A stretch of 64,000 nt of DNA from JBBTSG01 sp038064775 (GCA_038064775.1 JBBTSG010000014.1:1-64000), one strand, 5' to 3'; shown: positions 34,257 through 43,258, counted from the first letter of the stretch. The notes: generated by a model not told the origin, from the letters alone. Program-made: numbers and translations.

Positions 34257-34607
34257 TTTCAAAAATTGTTTGAAATTTGTGAGTATTCCATCATCAGCGC
34301 GGAGGCCGGTCGGTGTTATTTTCATAAACCAATCGTTTATTTCAATGAACTTTCCGACTTCTTTTCTAAGCTTGAGCCAGAGAATTATAAATCCGACAAA
34401 GGCCGAATGATCGCTTGCTGGCAGGCTGTATGGTTTCTCGCGCGATCCAAGGCCGTAAACGAAACGGTGTTCAACAGAAGGATCGAGAACTCTCACGTCC
34501 CTCTTTTTGCCTTCAAGTTCGGCTGTTTCAAATTTTTTTTTGCCTTTTCTTGTCGCAACATGAATGCTGTTTGTACAAATCCAAATATTCATCCGTTCGG
34601 AAGTCAT
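34254..34607 (-). CDS. Small protein of unknown function
   Basis: 117 residues: beta-rich N-terminal part (MNIWICTNSIHVATRKGKKKF) then a basic middle, a hydrophobic helix (HSAFVGFIILWLKLRKEVG) and a short C-terminal part. No family recognised. Weak ribosome site AAGGTAG. The TTGACA-N17-TATGCT promoter shares its -35 region with the divergent gene at 34749. Confidence 0.6.
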   Translation of the reverse strand: MTSERMNIWICTNSIHVATRKGKKKFETAELEGKKRDVRVLDPSVEHRFVYGLGSREKPYSLPASDHSAFVGFIILWLKLRKEVGKFIEINDWFMKITPTGLRADDGILTNFKQFLK

Positions 34608-34652
34608 AACTTATCTACCTTTCTTATCTTTAGTTTTTATTGTTCTGAGCAA

Positions 34653-34705
34653 AGCATAAGTTCTCTCTAAAAAATTGTCAAAAATTACCCTATTTCGTAT
34701 ATAAT
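34653..34705. promoter_or_regulatory. Divergent promoters sharing one -35 region
   Basis: Minus strand: TTGACA (34676-34681), N17, TATGCT (34653-34658). Plus strand: TTGTCA (34675-34680), N19, TATAAT (34700-34705). The two -35 boxes cover the same bases, so the two polymerases would compete. Confidence 0.65.
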
Positions 34706-34748
34706 AGTAGTAGCGTAAATTAACATAATTTAGATTAGGAGCGTAAAT

Positions 34749-35165
34749 ATGAAAATCCCAGCGCGACCGGATGAAATACAGAAAAGATTTGAAGGCAAAA
34801 TAGCGGGTAGGCCAGGTGAAGGATTCGCGGAAGTTATTACACAAAGCAAAAACGGTAAAGATGTTCCGGACTGCTGGTGCCCGAAATGCGGCAAACTTGC
34901 TAGCACGTTAGAACATGGCAGCAGGAATATAGGTTTCAGAAGATTTGACTATCCCCGCTTTATTTGTAATGATTGCAGCCTTATTTATTTCAATAAATCA
35001 GTTGTTAAAAATCTTTTGCGTGAATATTTTTCGTCTCGCAGTCTTCACACAAAAGGAGAATTCGCCAGCGCTTGGCGCATTATAAATGCCGAAATCGAAG
35101 AATTTAAAAAATGGTGGAGAGAACACGGTTGGAAAATAGCTATTTTCAAAAGAAAAGCGCCCTGA
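34749..35165 (+). CDS. Zinc-ribbon protein of unknown function
   Basis: 138 residues. One zinc ribbon is clear: CWCPKCGKL near 42-50 and FICNDCSLIYF near 75-85. The C-terminal half is helical and basic (WRIINAEIEEFKKWWREHGW). Ribosome site GGAG 9 nt before the ATG. The stop codon TGA is supplied by the palindromic terminator element that follows. Confidence 0.66.
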   Translation: MKIPARPDEIQKRFEGKIAGRPGEGFAEVITQSKNGKDVPDCWCPKCGKLASTLEHGSRNIGFRRFDYPRFICNDCSLIYFNKSVVKNLLREYFSSRSLHTKGEFASAWRIINAEIEEFKKWWREHGWKIAIFKRKAP

Positions 35166-35185
35166 GTTTATCGAAGGGCGTTTTT
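35155..35185 (+). terminator. Terminator from a CTGAG...TCGAAG palindromic element
   Basis: CGCCCTGAGTTTATCGAAGG and closing arm, then T5. The TGA inside the element is the stop of the upstream gene. Confidence 0.85.
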
Positions 35186-35191
35186 ATTTTA

Positions 35192-35410
35192 TTATGAGAT
35201 CTCAAAAATTTTTTCTTTGGAAGTGGCGCCAGATACAAGCCGCACGCAATAAAACGGCAATTTAAAATATTCGGCAAGCGCTTTTACGATAGCCACGTTT
35301 GCCCTTCCTTCTCTCGGCGGTTCTTTTACTTTAACAATAAATTCTGTTTCACTAACTTTAAATACACCTTCGATTTTTGACGCTGGCCGAGCTTTTACAG
35401 ATATTTTCAT
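35192..35410 (-). CDS. DUF167 (YggU) family protein
   Basis: 72 residues with the family pattern KISVKARPASK...EFIVKVKEPPREGRANVAIVKALAEYFKLP...VRLVSGATSKEKIFEI. Small alpha/beta fold of unknown function, widely conserved. It is convergent to the zinc-ribbon gene and separated from it by the palindromic terminator. Confidence 0.9.
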   Translation of the reverse strand: MKISVKARPASKIEGVFKVSETEFIVKVKEPPREGRANVAIVKALAEYFKLPFYCVRLVSGATSKEKIFEIS

Positions 35411-35582
35411 ATCTTTAAAATTATTTCTTCAAAAACGGTGAGAAGCGATACTTGCTAAGCAGTAAAGAGATATTGTAACTAAGCTTAAAATTATTTCCAT
35501 AAAATTTGTATTTATTACCCTTCATAGATAAAAACGAACCAACTGGGAGTTAGTTACACATATAAGGGCTATGGTAATGTTT
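35411..35582. other. Intergenic region with two inverted repeats
   Basis: No gene is seen. TGTAACTA (35474-35481) pairs with TAGTTACA (35551-35558), and ATTACC (35514-35519) with GGTAAT (35573-35578); the two pairings interlock. It may be a leader of the DUF167 gene, a 3' structure of the PEP synthase gene, or a small RNA. Confidence 0.3.
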
Positions 35583-37952
35583 CTATTTCTTACTTAACGC
35601 AACAATTGTTTTAATAACCGTATCCGGATTTAAAGACATCGAATGGATGCCGGCTTTCACGAGAAATTCCGCGAAGTCGGGATAGTCCGACGGCGCCTGC
35701 CCGCAAATGCCGATATATTTTTTCTTTTTGTTGCATTTCGCGATAATCTCGGCGATGAGTTTTTTTACCGATTCGTTTTTCTCGTTCGCGATGTGTGTTA
35801 CGATGCCCGAATCGCGATCTAATCCGAGCGTAAGCTGAGTTAAGTCATTTGAGCCGATAGACATTCCGTCAAAAACTTCAAGAAATTTATCGGCAAGCAA
35901 AATATTTGAAGGAATTTCACACATCACATAAATTTTCAACGATTTATCTTTCTTCCGACTTAAGCCGTATTTCGCCATTGTTTTTACAACTTGCTCCCCT
36001 TCCTCCGGCGTGCGGCAAAAAGGAATCATCGGAATAACATTCGTAAGCCCCATTGTTTCGCGGACTTTTTTCATCGCTTTTACTTCCAAACCGAAAGCGG
36101 CTTCAAACTTTGGATCGTAGTAACGGGAAGCGCCACGCCAGCCGATCATCGGGTTTTCTTCGTGTGGTTCATATGCCGCGCCCCCTAAAAGTTTTGAATA
36201 TTCGTTCGTTTTAAAATCCGAAAAGCGAATTATCACTTCGTAGGGATGGAAAGCCGCGCCAATTTTTGCGATGCCTTCAGCAAGTTCGTCTATGTAATAT
36301 TGGACTTTGTTTTTATAGCCCAGTGTTAATTTATCAATTTTTTCTTTGAGTTGCTTGTCTTTTAATTTCCCGTAATTTAATAAAGCGTTTGGGTGAATTT
36401 TAATATGAGAAGCGATAATAAATTCAAGCCGGCCCAAACCAACGCCTTCTACCGGCAAGTAATGATTTTTAAAGGCCTCATCTGGCGTACCGATATTTAC
36501 CATAATTTTCACCGGCGGCTTTGGAATTTTCCCTAAATCATGCTCAATTGCTTCAAACGGCAGTTTACCGTCATAAACCACGCCGGTTTCACCCGAAGAA
36601 CAATCGACGGTTACTATTTGCCTGTTTTTAAGTTTCACGGTGCTGTTTTTTGTGCCGACAATACAAGGAATACTAAGTTCGCGGGAAACAATCGCGGCGT
36701 GACTAGTTCTTCCGCCTTCGTCAGTTACAATCGCGGAGGCAATTTTCATAATCGGTTCCCAGTCGGGATCGGTAATTCTTGTTACTAACACTTCGCCTTT
36801 TTTAAATTCACCGATTTTTTTCGCACTCTCAATAACCCGCACCGCGCCCGCGCCAATTTTCGCGCCAACCGCAATACCACTTGTTAATATTTTACTTCTC
36901 TTTAAAAGATGATATTCCTTGTAAACTTTTTTACTCTCCATTGCATGAACAGTTTCCGGGCGCGCTTGAACGATAAAAAGTTCTTTGGTTTTTCCGTCTT
37001 TCGCCCATTCAATATCCATCGGATGTTTGAAATGTTCCTCGATTTTCACACACCACTTAGCGAGCGTAATCACTTCGTCTTCTTTTAGGCAAAAACGATT
37101 TTTGTCATTTTCAGAAATTGAAACTTTTTTCGTGCCAGTCGGCGCATAGATTAATTTAACTTTTTTCTCGCCAAGATTTTGGGCAATAATCGCTTTTTTC
37201 CCTTCGGCTAAAGTCGGCTTAAAAATAATCCACTCGTCGGGAATAACTTTGCCTTGAACAATCATTTCACCCAAACCCCACGAACCGTTTATAACAATAA
37301 TTTTGTCAAAACCGGATTCGGTGTCAATTGTAAAAGCCACGCCTGATGAAGCCGCGTCCGAGCGAACCATTTTCTGAACGCCAACCGAAAGCGCGGCGTC
37401 AAAATGAGAAAAACCCTTGTCTTTACGGTAAGAAATTGCCCGATCAGTGAAAAGCGAAGCAATGCATTTTTTAGTAGCTTCGAGAACGGCTGATACTCCG
37501 CGAATATTTAAATAAGTTTCCTGTTGGCCGGCAAAAGAAGCGCCGGGCAAATCTTCGGCTGTCGCAGAGGACCGAACAGCTGTATCAACATCCGCACCAT
37601 ACATTTTTTCAAGTTTCTTATAGGCCTTCGCGATTTCTCGTTCTAATTCTTTTGGTAATTTCGCTTCTACTATCGCTCGCCGCACCGCTTTGCCTCGCGC
37701 TTGGAGATTTTTAATATTTTTTGTATTTAGTCCTTTAAGGATTTTTTTAATTTGCGCGTCAAGTCCGGTGGATTTTAAAAAGTAACGGTAAGCGTAAGCG
37801 GTTAAAGCAAAACCGTTTGGAATGTTAATGCCTAAGGGCGTAAGGCAAGCGTACATTTCGCCCAAGGCGGCATTCTTACCGCCGACTAAAGGCACGTCTT
37901 TAATCGTTAAATCCTTAAACCAAATAACAAATTGTTTCTTTTTATTAACCAT
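35583..37952 (-). CDS. ppsA: Phosphoenolpyruvate synthase-like enzyme
   Basis: Interconverts pyruvate and PEP with ATP. Order of domains: N-terminal ATP-grasp (VPLVGGKNAALGEM; RSSATAEDLPGASFAGQQETYLN), the swivelling phosphohistidine domain (TDEGGRTSHAAIVSRELSIPCIVG, His phosphorylated) and the C-terminal TIM barrel (IGSNDLTQLTLGLDRD; GICGQAPSDYPDF with the catalytic Cys). 789 residues is normal. It overlaps the glycerate kinase gene by 8 nt. In fermenting CPR it might run toward pyruvate. Confidence 0.94.
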   Translation of the reverse strand: MVNKKKQFVIWFKDLTIKDVPLVGGKNAALGEMYACLTPLGINIPNGFALTAYAYRYFLKSTGLDAQIKKILKGLNTKNIKNLQARGKAVRRAIVEAKLPKELEREIAKAYKKLEKMYGADVDTAVRSSATAEDLPGASFAGQQETYLNIRGVSAVLEATKKCIASLFTDRAISYRKDKGFSHFDAALSVGVQKMVRSDAASSGVAFTIDTESGFDKIIVINGSWGLGEMIVQGKVIPDEWIIFKPTLAEGKKAIIAQNLGEKKVKLIYAPTGTKKVSISENDKNRFCLKEDEVITLAKWCVKIEEHFKHPMDIEWAKDGKTKELFIVQARPETVHAMESKKVYKEYHLLKRSKILTSGIAVGAKIGAGAVRVIESAKKIGEFKKGEVLVTRITDPDWEPIMKIASAIVTDEGGRTSHAAIVSRELSIPCIVGTKNSTVKLKNRQIVTVDCSSGETGVVYDGKLPFEAIEHDLGKIPKPPVKIMVNIGTPDEAFKNHYLPVEGVGLGRLEFIIASHIKIHPNALLNYGKLKDKQLKEKIDKLTLGYKNKVQYYIDELAEGIAKIGAAFHPYEVIIRFSDFKTNEYSKLLGGAAYEPHEENPMIGWRGASRYYDPKFEAAFGLEVKAMKKVRETMGLTNVIPMIPFCRTPEEGEQVVKTMAKYGLSRKKDKSLKIYVMCEIPSNILLADKFLEVFDGMSIGSNDLTQLTLGLDRDSGIVTHIANEKNESVKKLIAEIIAKCNKKKKYIGICGQAPSDYPDFAEFLVKAGIHSMSLNPDTVIKTIVALSKK

Positions 37953-39228
37953 TTAAAGCGATGATTAAATCCGATACATTCGAACCGGTGTCGCCAGTTT
38001 CCAAATAATCGCCGACTTTAGTGAAAAAATCATAAGAATTGTTCTTTTCCAAAAATTTTTCCGGACTGAGTTTCAACTTTTCTGATTTCTTTTTAGTTAA
38101 AGTATCAACTAAAGCGCCAGCGTGACCGCTGTTATCTTTGCCGTCGGAAGCCAACGCTATAATTATCTGCTTTTCATTAATCGAGCGCAAAGCAGAAAGG
38201 GCTAATTCCTGATTCCGGCCACCCTTACCTTTGTTTTTAAGCGTGACCGTTGTTTCACCACCATAGAGCAAAACCTTTTTGGCGCCTACCGCTTCAAGAT
38301 TTTTTTGAATAACCGCGCCCATTTCCTTAGCTTCGCCTCTAAATTTACGATCCACTATTTCTGCCGCGAAACCAAATTCCTCCGCTTTTTTTGCCATTGC
38401 CCTTAGCGCGATCTCGTTACTTAAAATGATAACGTTACGAACTCGTTCAAAATATTTATCTTCTTTCGGCGTTTCAATAAATTCGCTAGGCGTAAAACCC
38501 GAACAATTTTTAAGATTGTATTTTTCGAATATTTTTCCCGCCTCAGCAACGGTAGTTGTGTCTTTAACCGTTGGCCCCGAAGCAATGAATTCAAGATTGT
38601 CACCTAAAACGTCTGAAAAAATAAGTGAAACAATTTTTGCCGGATACGCGGCTTTAGCCAAATTACCGCCACGGGCAAGCGACAAATGTTTGCGCACCGT
38701 GTTTAATTCATAAATATCCGCGCCTTTTTTAGTTAAACACTCGAAAATTTTTAATTCTGCTTCAAGCGCAAAACCAGCCGGTCGACAAAGTAAGGTTGAG
38801 CCGCCGCCAGAAATTACAAAGATTACAAGATCATCTTCATTCAAGCCGGTAAGCATTTTAATAATTTCACCAGTCGCCTCAATATTTACCTTTGACGGTA
38901 ATGGATGAGTGCCGGTAAAAACCTTTATTTTTTTTAAATGTCCTTTTCGAACATCAAGCACGATCCCCTCGTTTAACTTATCGCCTAAGATTCCATCAAT
39001 TACCGCGCCTGACTCAAAAGAACACTTTCCAATACCAACAAAGAAAATCCTTTTAATTTTTTCAAGCTCAATTTCTTCACCGCCAAGGTGAAGAAATCGG
39101 CCAAGTATTTTTACGTTTCGCTGTATGGCAGCAGTTGTATCAATCGCTTCAAGGCCCGCTTCAGCAATAAGCAAGGCAAATTTCCTTGAATCGTTTTCCG
39201 CAAGTTTATCAAGATTCTTAATTTTCAT
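37945..39228 (-). CDS. Glycerate 2-kinase (MOFRL/DUF4147 family)
   Basis: Phosphorylates D-glycerate to 2-phosphoglycerate. The N-terminal DUF4147 domain shows FFVGIGKCSFESGAVID and LVIFVISGGGSTLLCRPAG; the C-terminal MOFRL domain shows LLYGGETTVTLKNKGKGGRNQELALSA and IIALASDGKDNSGHAGALVD. 427 residues. Upstream of and overlapping the PEP synthase-like gene, so its product can enter the enolase/PEP steps also encoded nearby. Confidence 0.9.
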   Translation of the reverse strand: MKIKNLDKLAENDSRKFALLIAEAGLEAIDTTAAIQRNVKILGRFLHLGGEEIELEKIKRIFFVGIGKCSFESGAVIDGILGDKLNEGIVLDVRKGHLKKIKVFTGTHPLPSKVNIEATGEIIKMLTGLNEDDLVIFVISGGGSTLLCRPAGFALEAELKIFECLTKKGADIYELNTVRKHLSLARGGNLAKAAYPAKIVSLIFSDVLGDNLEFIASGPTVKDTTTVAEAGKIFEKYNLKNCSGFTPSEFIETPKEDKYFERVRNVIILSNEIALRAMAKKAEEFGFAAEIVDRKFRGEAKEMGAVIQKNLEAVGAKKVLLYGGETTVTLKNKGKGGRNQELALSALRSINEKQIIIALASDGKDNSGHAGALVDTLTKKKSEKLKLSPEKFLEKNNSYDFFTKVGDYLETGDTGSNVSDLIIALNG

Positions 39229-39263
39229 GCCAAATTTATTCTAATCGCTCTAGCAAAAAAGAA

Positions 39264-39294
39264 AAAGCGCCCTTCGATAAACTCAGGACGCTTT
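39264..39294 (-). terminator. Terminator from a CTGAG...TCGAAG palindromic element
   Basis: AAAGCGTCCTGAGTTTATCG with its closing arm and T-run, read on the minus strand at the end of the 113-residue gene. Confidence 0.82.
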
Positions 39295-39634
39295 AAAATA
39301 TTTTAAACCCAACTTTTTTGGCCTTTTTCAAAATCCATTCTTGTTTCCATTTTAAAACCGAGCTTTTTATAAGCAAAATTTCACCATTATTCATTACAAC
39401 ATAACGATGCCAGCCACCAAATCCATAAATAGTACTGCTATCGTGAACTGAGATAGTAAATTCGGCTTTCACTCTTGGGCTATACCTCTTGTTATTTTTT
39501 GAAAGATTTTTCCAGTGATCATGAAATGCTTTGAAGGAATAATCATCGGTGTCATTTTCTCTTTCCCGAAAACCCTCTCCTTCAACCTGAATCATCTTCT
39601 TAAACGCGTTTTTCTGAAAAATAAAAACCGGCAT
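39293..39634 (-). CDS. Small basic protein of unknown function
   Basis: 113 residues, Lys-rich, with aromatic-rich segments (FKAFHDHWKNLSKNN; GFGGWHRYVVMNNGEILLIK). No family recognised. GGAG lies 8 nt before the ATG. Single-gene unit ended by a palindromic element. Confidence 0.58.
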   Translation of the reverse strand: MPVFIFQKNAFKKMIQVEGEGFRERENDTDDYSFKAFHDHWKNLSKNNKRYSPRVKAEFTISVHDSSTIYGFGGWHRYVVMNNGEILLIKSSVLKWKQEWILKKAKKVGFKIF

Positions 39635-39694
39635 AACTTTTCTCCAAAGTTTTTGTTATAAAATGTCTGATAAAATTTTAACTCCGAATAACTT

Positions 39695-40039
39695 CTATTT
39701 CAACTCAAGAACAATCAGTCCGCGCTTTCTTATTTTATCCCCATAAGCCGGAAAATGATCGTACATTTTTTGCAAATCTTCTTTTGAAGAAGATTCTGGG
39801 TTGATGTTTCTTGCTTTGTAAATCCGCAGCATTGCGTCCACCGAATCAAAACGGCGCGCCCGCGTAACTTTCTTTTTTAACTTAGAACTACCGCAAACAA
39901 AAGTAATTTCATCGCCGGCTTTGATATCCCGATATCTAACAGAGGCCGCGCGCGTTTCCACTTTTTTCCGACCGCTTTCAATTGCGTCAAAAATAGCCTT
40001 TTCCGCCTTACGAATTCTAAAAACGTAACGTTTTACCAC
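39695..40039 (-). CDS. ASCH-domain-like protein
   Basis: 114 residues. The pattern AIESGRKKVETRAASVRYRD followed by AGDEITFVCGSSKLKKKVTR and a C-terminal YGDKIRKRGLIVLEL fits the ASCH fold (PUA-like, RNA-related). GTG start with TATAAT (40046-40051) 6 nt upstream, so probably leaderless. Confidence 0.75.
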   Translation of the reverse strand: MVKRYVFRIRKAEKAIFDAIESGRKKVETRAASVRYRDIKAGDEITFVCGSSKLKKKVTRARRFDSVDAMLRIYKARNINPESSSKEDLQKMYDHFPAYGDKIRKRGLIVLELK

Positions 40040-40156
40040 CCTTTAATTATACGCCTTTTTCTTTAGGATGTCGAGGTAACTCGCCGTTGTTGAATCTTTC
40101 CAATTTAATCCTAACGCTTTTGAAATTTTCCACCCTGAATTTTAGTTCTATTTCTT

Positions 40157-40561
40157 TCATGGTTTTATTAGGAATTCTTGGATTCCTTCATTATCTAAAA
40201 ATGGTTTTAAATCGGGATAATTACTGAATTCGCTTGCGACAATCCATTTCATTTCTGAGTGATCTTCCTTATTTACTTGGATGTCTTGAGTATCAAGTTC
40301 AATCAGGAATGGTATTACCGTCCATTTACCCTCACCATCAGTGATATCGAATGAATCTGATTTTCTAATAATACTTCCTTTTGTATTTAGCTCTTCTTTA
40401 ACCTCTCTTATAATTGTTTCTTCGGGAGATTCGAGATTATCCATAAACCCTGAGATAAATTCCCACTGATTAGGAGCAAATTTCTTAGTTGCCGCACGTT
40501 TAGCAATTAAGTACTTATTCTTATTTCTTATAACAGCTATTGTGATAACGTAAGTTTCCAT
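40157..40561 (-). CDS. Nudix hydrolase
   Basis: Nudix box GFMDNLESPEETIIREVKEE fits the GX5EX7REUXEE pattern (the second G of the first position is S/F-like), within VIRNKNKYLIAKRAATKKF and a C-terminal WIVASEFSNYPDLKPFL. The ATG at 40561 directly follows the secA stop (TAATATG); an ATG at 40573 overlapping secA is the alternative. It is probably translated from the secA transcript. Confidence 0.82.
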   Translation of the reverse strand: METYVITIAVIRNKNKYLIAKRAATKKFAPNQWEFISGFMDNLESPEETIIREVKEELNTKGSIIRKSDSFDITDGEGKWTVIPFLIELDTQDIQVNKEDHSEMKWIVASEFSNYPDLKPFLDNEGIQEFLIKP

Positions 40562-40562
40562 A

Positions 40563-43106
40563 TTATTTCCCATGACACTTCTTATATTTCTCTCCTGATC
40601 CGCACCAACAGGGATCGTTTCTTCCTATACTCTTGAATTCCGGTGGGGGCGCCTGCGTTTTTTGAGTTGGCTGATTTAGATTCTCCAGTTTCAAATCAAA
40701 AACCTGGAAAACCGTGTTAAAAACAATCGTTTCGAAATTCTTTTCGAGCGCTTGAAAAAGCTGATGCGCCTCGCGCCGATATTCCACAAGCGGTTCGTGC
40801 TGGCCGTAAGCGCGAATATTTACCGATTCGCGCAGACCGTCAAGATTTTCCAAGTGGTCAACCCAAAGCATATCTAAAATTCTGGCTAAATGTTGGCCGA
40901 TTATAGCGGATCTTAACGGTTCAAATTCCGTGGGCACCGCCGCTACTTTTTTATTAAATTCTTCAAATTGTTTTTGCCCTTCTTCATTCGGTTGGCTTTC
41001 CAGTTGGTTTTTTGTTGCTCCTAAAACTTTTTCAAAAATTTCTTCCAAAATCGGCCTTACTTTATTTTCTTCGCCAAAGCGCAAAAACTTAGCACGCCGA
41101 TCATAAACAACTTTCCGCTGTTTGTTTAGCACATCGTCAAAATCAAGAAGATGATGGCGAATATCAAAATTCGCTCCTTCCACTTTCGCTTGCGCTTGGT
41201 TCACCACCCGCGAAACCATACTTGATTCAATTGGAATATCAGAAGGAAAATTAAACCTTTCCATCAAAGCTTTTAACCGATCGCCGCCGAAAATCCGCGT
41301 TAAATCGTCTTCGAGCGAGAGAAAAAATCTTGAAGAACCCGGATCGCCTTGTCTGCCGCTCCGGCCGCGCAATTGATTATCAATCCGCCGCGCTTCGTGC
41401 CGCTCCGTGCCAATTATATGCAAGCCACCTAATTCTTTGATTCTTTCGGCAGCTGATTTATCCGGCGGATTGCCGCCTAAAACAATATCAACGCCACGGC
41501 CGGCCATATTTGTCGCAACAGTGACGGCGCCTAACCGACCAGCTTGAGCAATAATCTCCCCTTCCCGTTCGTTATTTTTGGCGTTTAAAACTTCATGAGG
41601 AACGTTAGCGCGCTTTAAATAATCAGAAATAATTTCGTTGTTTGTAATGGAGGTTGTGCCAAGCAACACGGGCTGGCCTTTTTTATTTTTTTCTTTAACT
41701 GCTTCGACAATAGCTTCATATTTCGCCTGCTTAGTTTTATAAATTGCGTCAGAGTGATCCTCTCGAACCATTGGCCTATTTGATGGAATTGATTGAACGT
41801 CAAGGTTATAAACTTTATGAAATTCTTCGGCTGAGGTTTGCGCCGTGCCAGTCATGCCGGCAATTTTTTGGTAAAGCCGGAAATAATTTTGAATGGTGAT
41901 AGTCGCGTAAGTGCGGTTTTCCTGCCGCACCGCCAAATTTTCTTTTGCTTCAATTGCCTGATGAAGGCCGCCTGAATAACGCCGGCCGTAAAGAATGCGA
42001 CCGGTAAATTCGTCAACAATTAAAATTTCGCCGTTTTTTACCATGTATTCTTTGTCCCGCTTGAACAAAGTTTTGGCTTTCAAGCTTTCTTGCAAGAAGT
42101 GAACAAGTCGAGCGTTTGCCGGATCAAAAATATTTTTAATGCTGATCATTTTTTCCACCTTATCCAACCCTGCTTCGGTGATATTCACCGATTTTATTTT
42201 TTCATCAACCGCGTAATCCTCTTCCGGTTTCAACGCTTCAACGACTTTGGCAAAAGTTTTGTAAAATTCGCTCGACTCCGCGTCTGGCGCGGCAATAATT
42301 AAAGGCGTCCGCGCCTCATCAATTAAAATACTATCCACTTCGTCAATGATGGCGTAATTATGTCCGCGTTGAACTTTATCGGCTAATTTCAGAGTAAGAT
42401 TGTCTCGCAAAAAATCAAAACCAAATTCGTGATTAGTGCCATAAGTAATGTCCGCCAAATACGCCTCTTTTCTATTAATTGGCCGCAAAAATTTTTCAAT
42501 AACGCGAAAACTGCCGACCTCGTCCCGTTCTTTGTCTAAATCACTAACTTCACCCTTCGACTCGCTCAGGGCAGGCCCTTCGACGCGGTTTAAAGCAAGA
42601 AATTCTGGATCATAAAGATAAGCGGTATCGTGAATAATGCAAGAAATTTTTAATCCGAGCGAGTGGTAAATTTGGCCCATCCAAACCGTATCGCGGCGCG
42701 CCAAATAATCGTTCACGGTAACCACGTGAACGCCGCGTCCGGTTAAAGCATTTAAATACGTTGGTAATGTGGCGACTAATGTTTTTCCTTCGCCGGTTAA
42801 CATCTCCGCAATTTTTCCTTCGTGAAGAACCATGCCGCCCATAAGCTGAACATCAAAATGGCGCTGGCCGAGTTCGCGTTTTGCCGCTTCGCGAACCAAA
42901 GCGAAAGCTTCCGGCAAAACTTCTTCAAGAACTTCTTTATCACCATTTTTTGATTTAACTTCTTCTCGCAGTTTTAATGATTTTTCCTTAAGTTCTTCGC
43001 TACTTAACTTTTCAATTTCTTTCTCTTTATCGTTTACAAGCAAAACAACGCCTTCGAGGCGTCGCAGAATTCTTCCGGAGAATAATTTTGTTAAAAATGA
43101 TGCCAT
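40563..43106 (-). CDS. secA: Preprotein translocase ATPase SecA
   Basis: Motor of the Sec pathway. It shows MLTGEGKTLVATLPTYLNAL (Walker A), DEVDSILIDEARTPLII (DEVD Walker B), GTNHEFGFDFLRDNL, MAGRGVDIVLGGNP, QLRGRSGRQGDPG and a C-terminal zinc finger CWCGSGEKYKKCHG. 847 residues. Residues around 184-200 (RVEGPALSESKGEVSD) are encoded by two palindromic elements at 42552-42584 and are not part of usual SecA. The leader (43107-43180) carries interlocking helices. Confidence 0.97.
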   Translation of the reverse strand: MASFLTKLFSGRILRRLEGVVLLVNDKEKEIEKLSSEELKEKSLKLREEVKSKNGDKEVLEEVLPEAFALVREAAKRELGQRHFDVQLMGGMVLHEGKIAEMLTGEGKTLVATLPTYLNALTGRGVHVVTVNDYLARRDTVWMGQIYHSLGLKISCIIHDTAYLYDPEFLALNRVEGPALSESKGEVSDLDKERDEVGSFRVIEKFLRPINRKEAYLADITYGTNHEFGFDFLRDNLTLKLADKVQRGHNYAIIDEVDSILIDEARTPLIIAAPDAESSEFYKTFAKVVEALKPEEDYAVDEKIKSVNITEAGLDKVEKMISIKNIFDPANARLVHFLQESLKAKTLFKRDKEYMVKNGEILIVDEFTGRILYGRRYSGGLHQAIEAKENLAVRQENRTYATITIQNYFRLYQKIAGMTGTAQTSAEEFHKVYNLDVQSIPSNRPMVREDHSDAIYKTKQAKYEAIVEAVKEKNKKGQPVLLGTTSITNNEIISDYLKRANVPHEVLNAKNNEREGEIIAQAGRLGAVTVATNMAGRGVDIVLGGNPPDKSAAERIKELGGLHIIGTERHEARRIDNQLRGRSGRQGDPGSSRFFLSLEDDLTRIFGGDRLKALMERFNFPSDIPIESSMVSRVVNQAQAKVEGANFDIRHHLLDFDDVLNKQRKVVYDRRAKFLRFGEENKVRPILEEIFEKVLGATKNQLESQPNEEGQKQFEEFNKKVAAVPTEFEPLRSAIIGQHLARILDMLWVDHLENLDGLRESVNIRAYGQHEPLVEYRREAHQLFQALEKNFETIVFNTVFQVFDLKLENLNQPTQKTQAPPPEFKSIGRNDPCWCGSGEKYKKCHGK
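42552..42584. repeat. Two palindromic elements inside secA
   Basis: CCCTTCGACTCGCTCAGGGC followed directly by GCCCTTCGACG, in frame in a loop before the GSFRV segment of SecA. Confidence 0.8.
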
Positions 43107-43111
43107 TCTAT

Positions 43112-43180
43112 TAGGAGGTCGGGCGGATAGCGGTGACCTCCAATTTTTTTTGAATTAGCGAGTGCTCTATCTATCCGCCC
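43112..43180 (-). promoter_or_regulatory. secA leader with interlocking helices and an anti-SD-like strand
   Basis: On the minus strand the order is GGGCGGATAG (43180-43171), GGAGGTC (43141-43135), CTATCCGCCC (43130-43121), GACCTCC (43120-43114), then the ATG 7 nt later. The first pairs with the third (10 bp) and the second with the fourth (7 bp): a pseudoknot or two alternative folds. CATAAT at 43186-43191 would start the RNA about at 43180. Confidence 0.55.
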
Positions 43181-43228
43181 GTAGTATTATGCCACTTCAA
43201 GCTATCAATGAACAAGGGTCATAAAATA

Positions 43229-43258
43229 TTGATATTAAAAGCGAAAGAGAGGTATAGT
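43229..43258 (+). promoter_or_regulatory. Promoter TTGATA-N18-TATAGT
   Basis: -35 43229-43234 and -10 43253-43258, with a leader of about 35 nt and AAGGAG (43288-43293) before the ATG at 43300. Confidence 0.65.
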
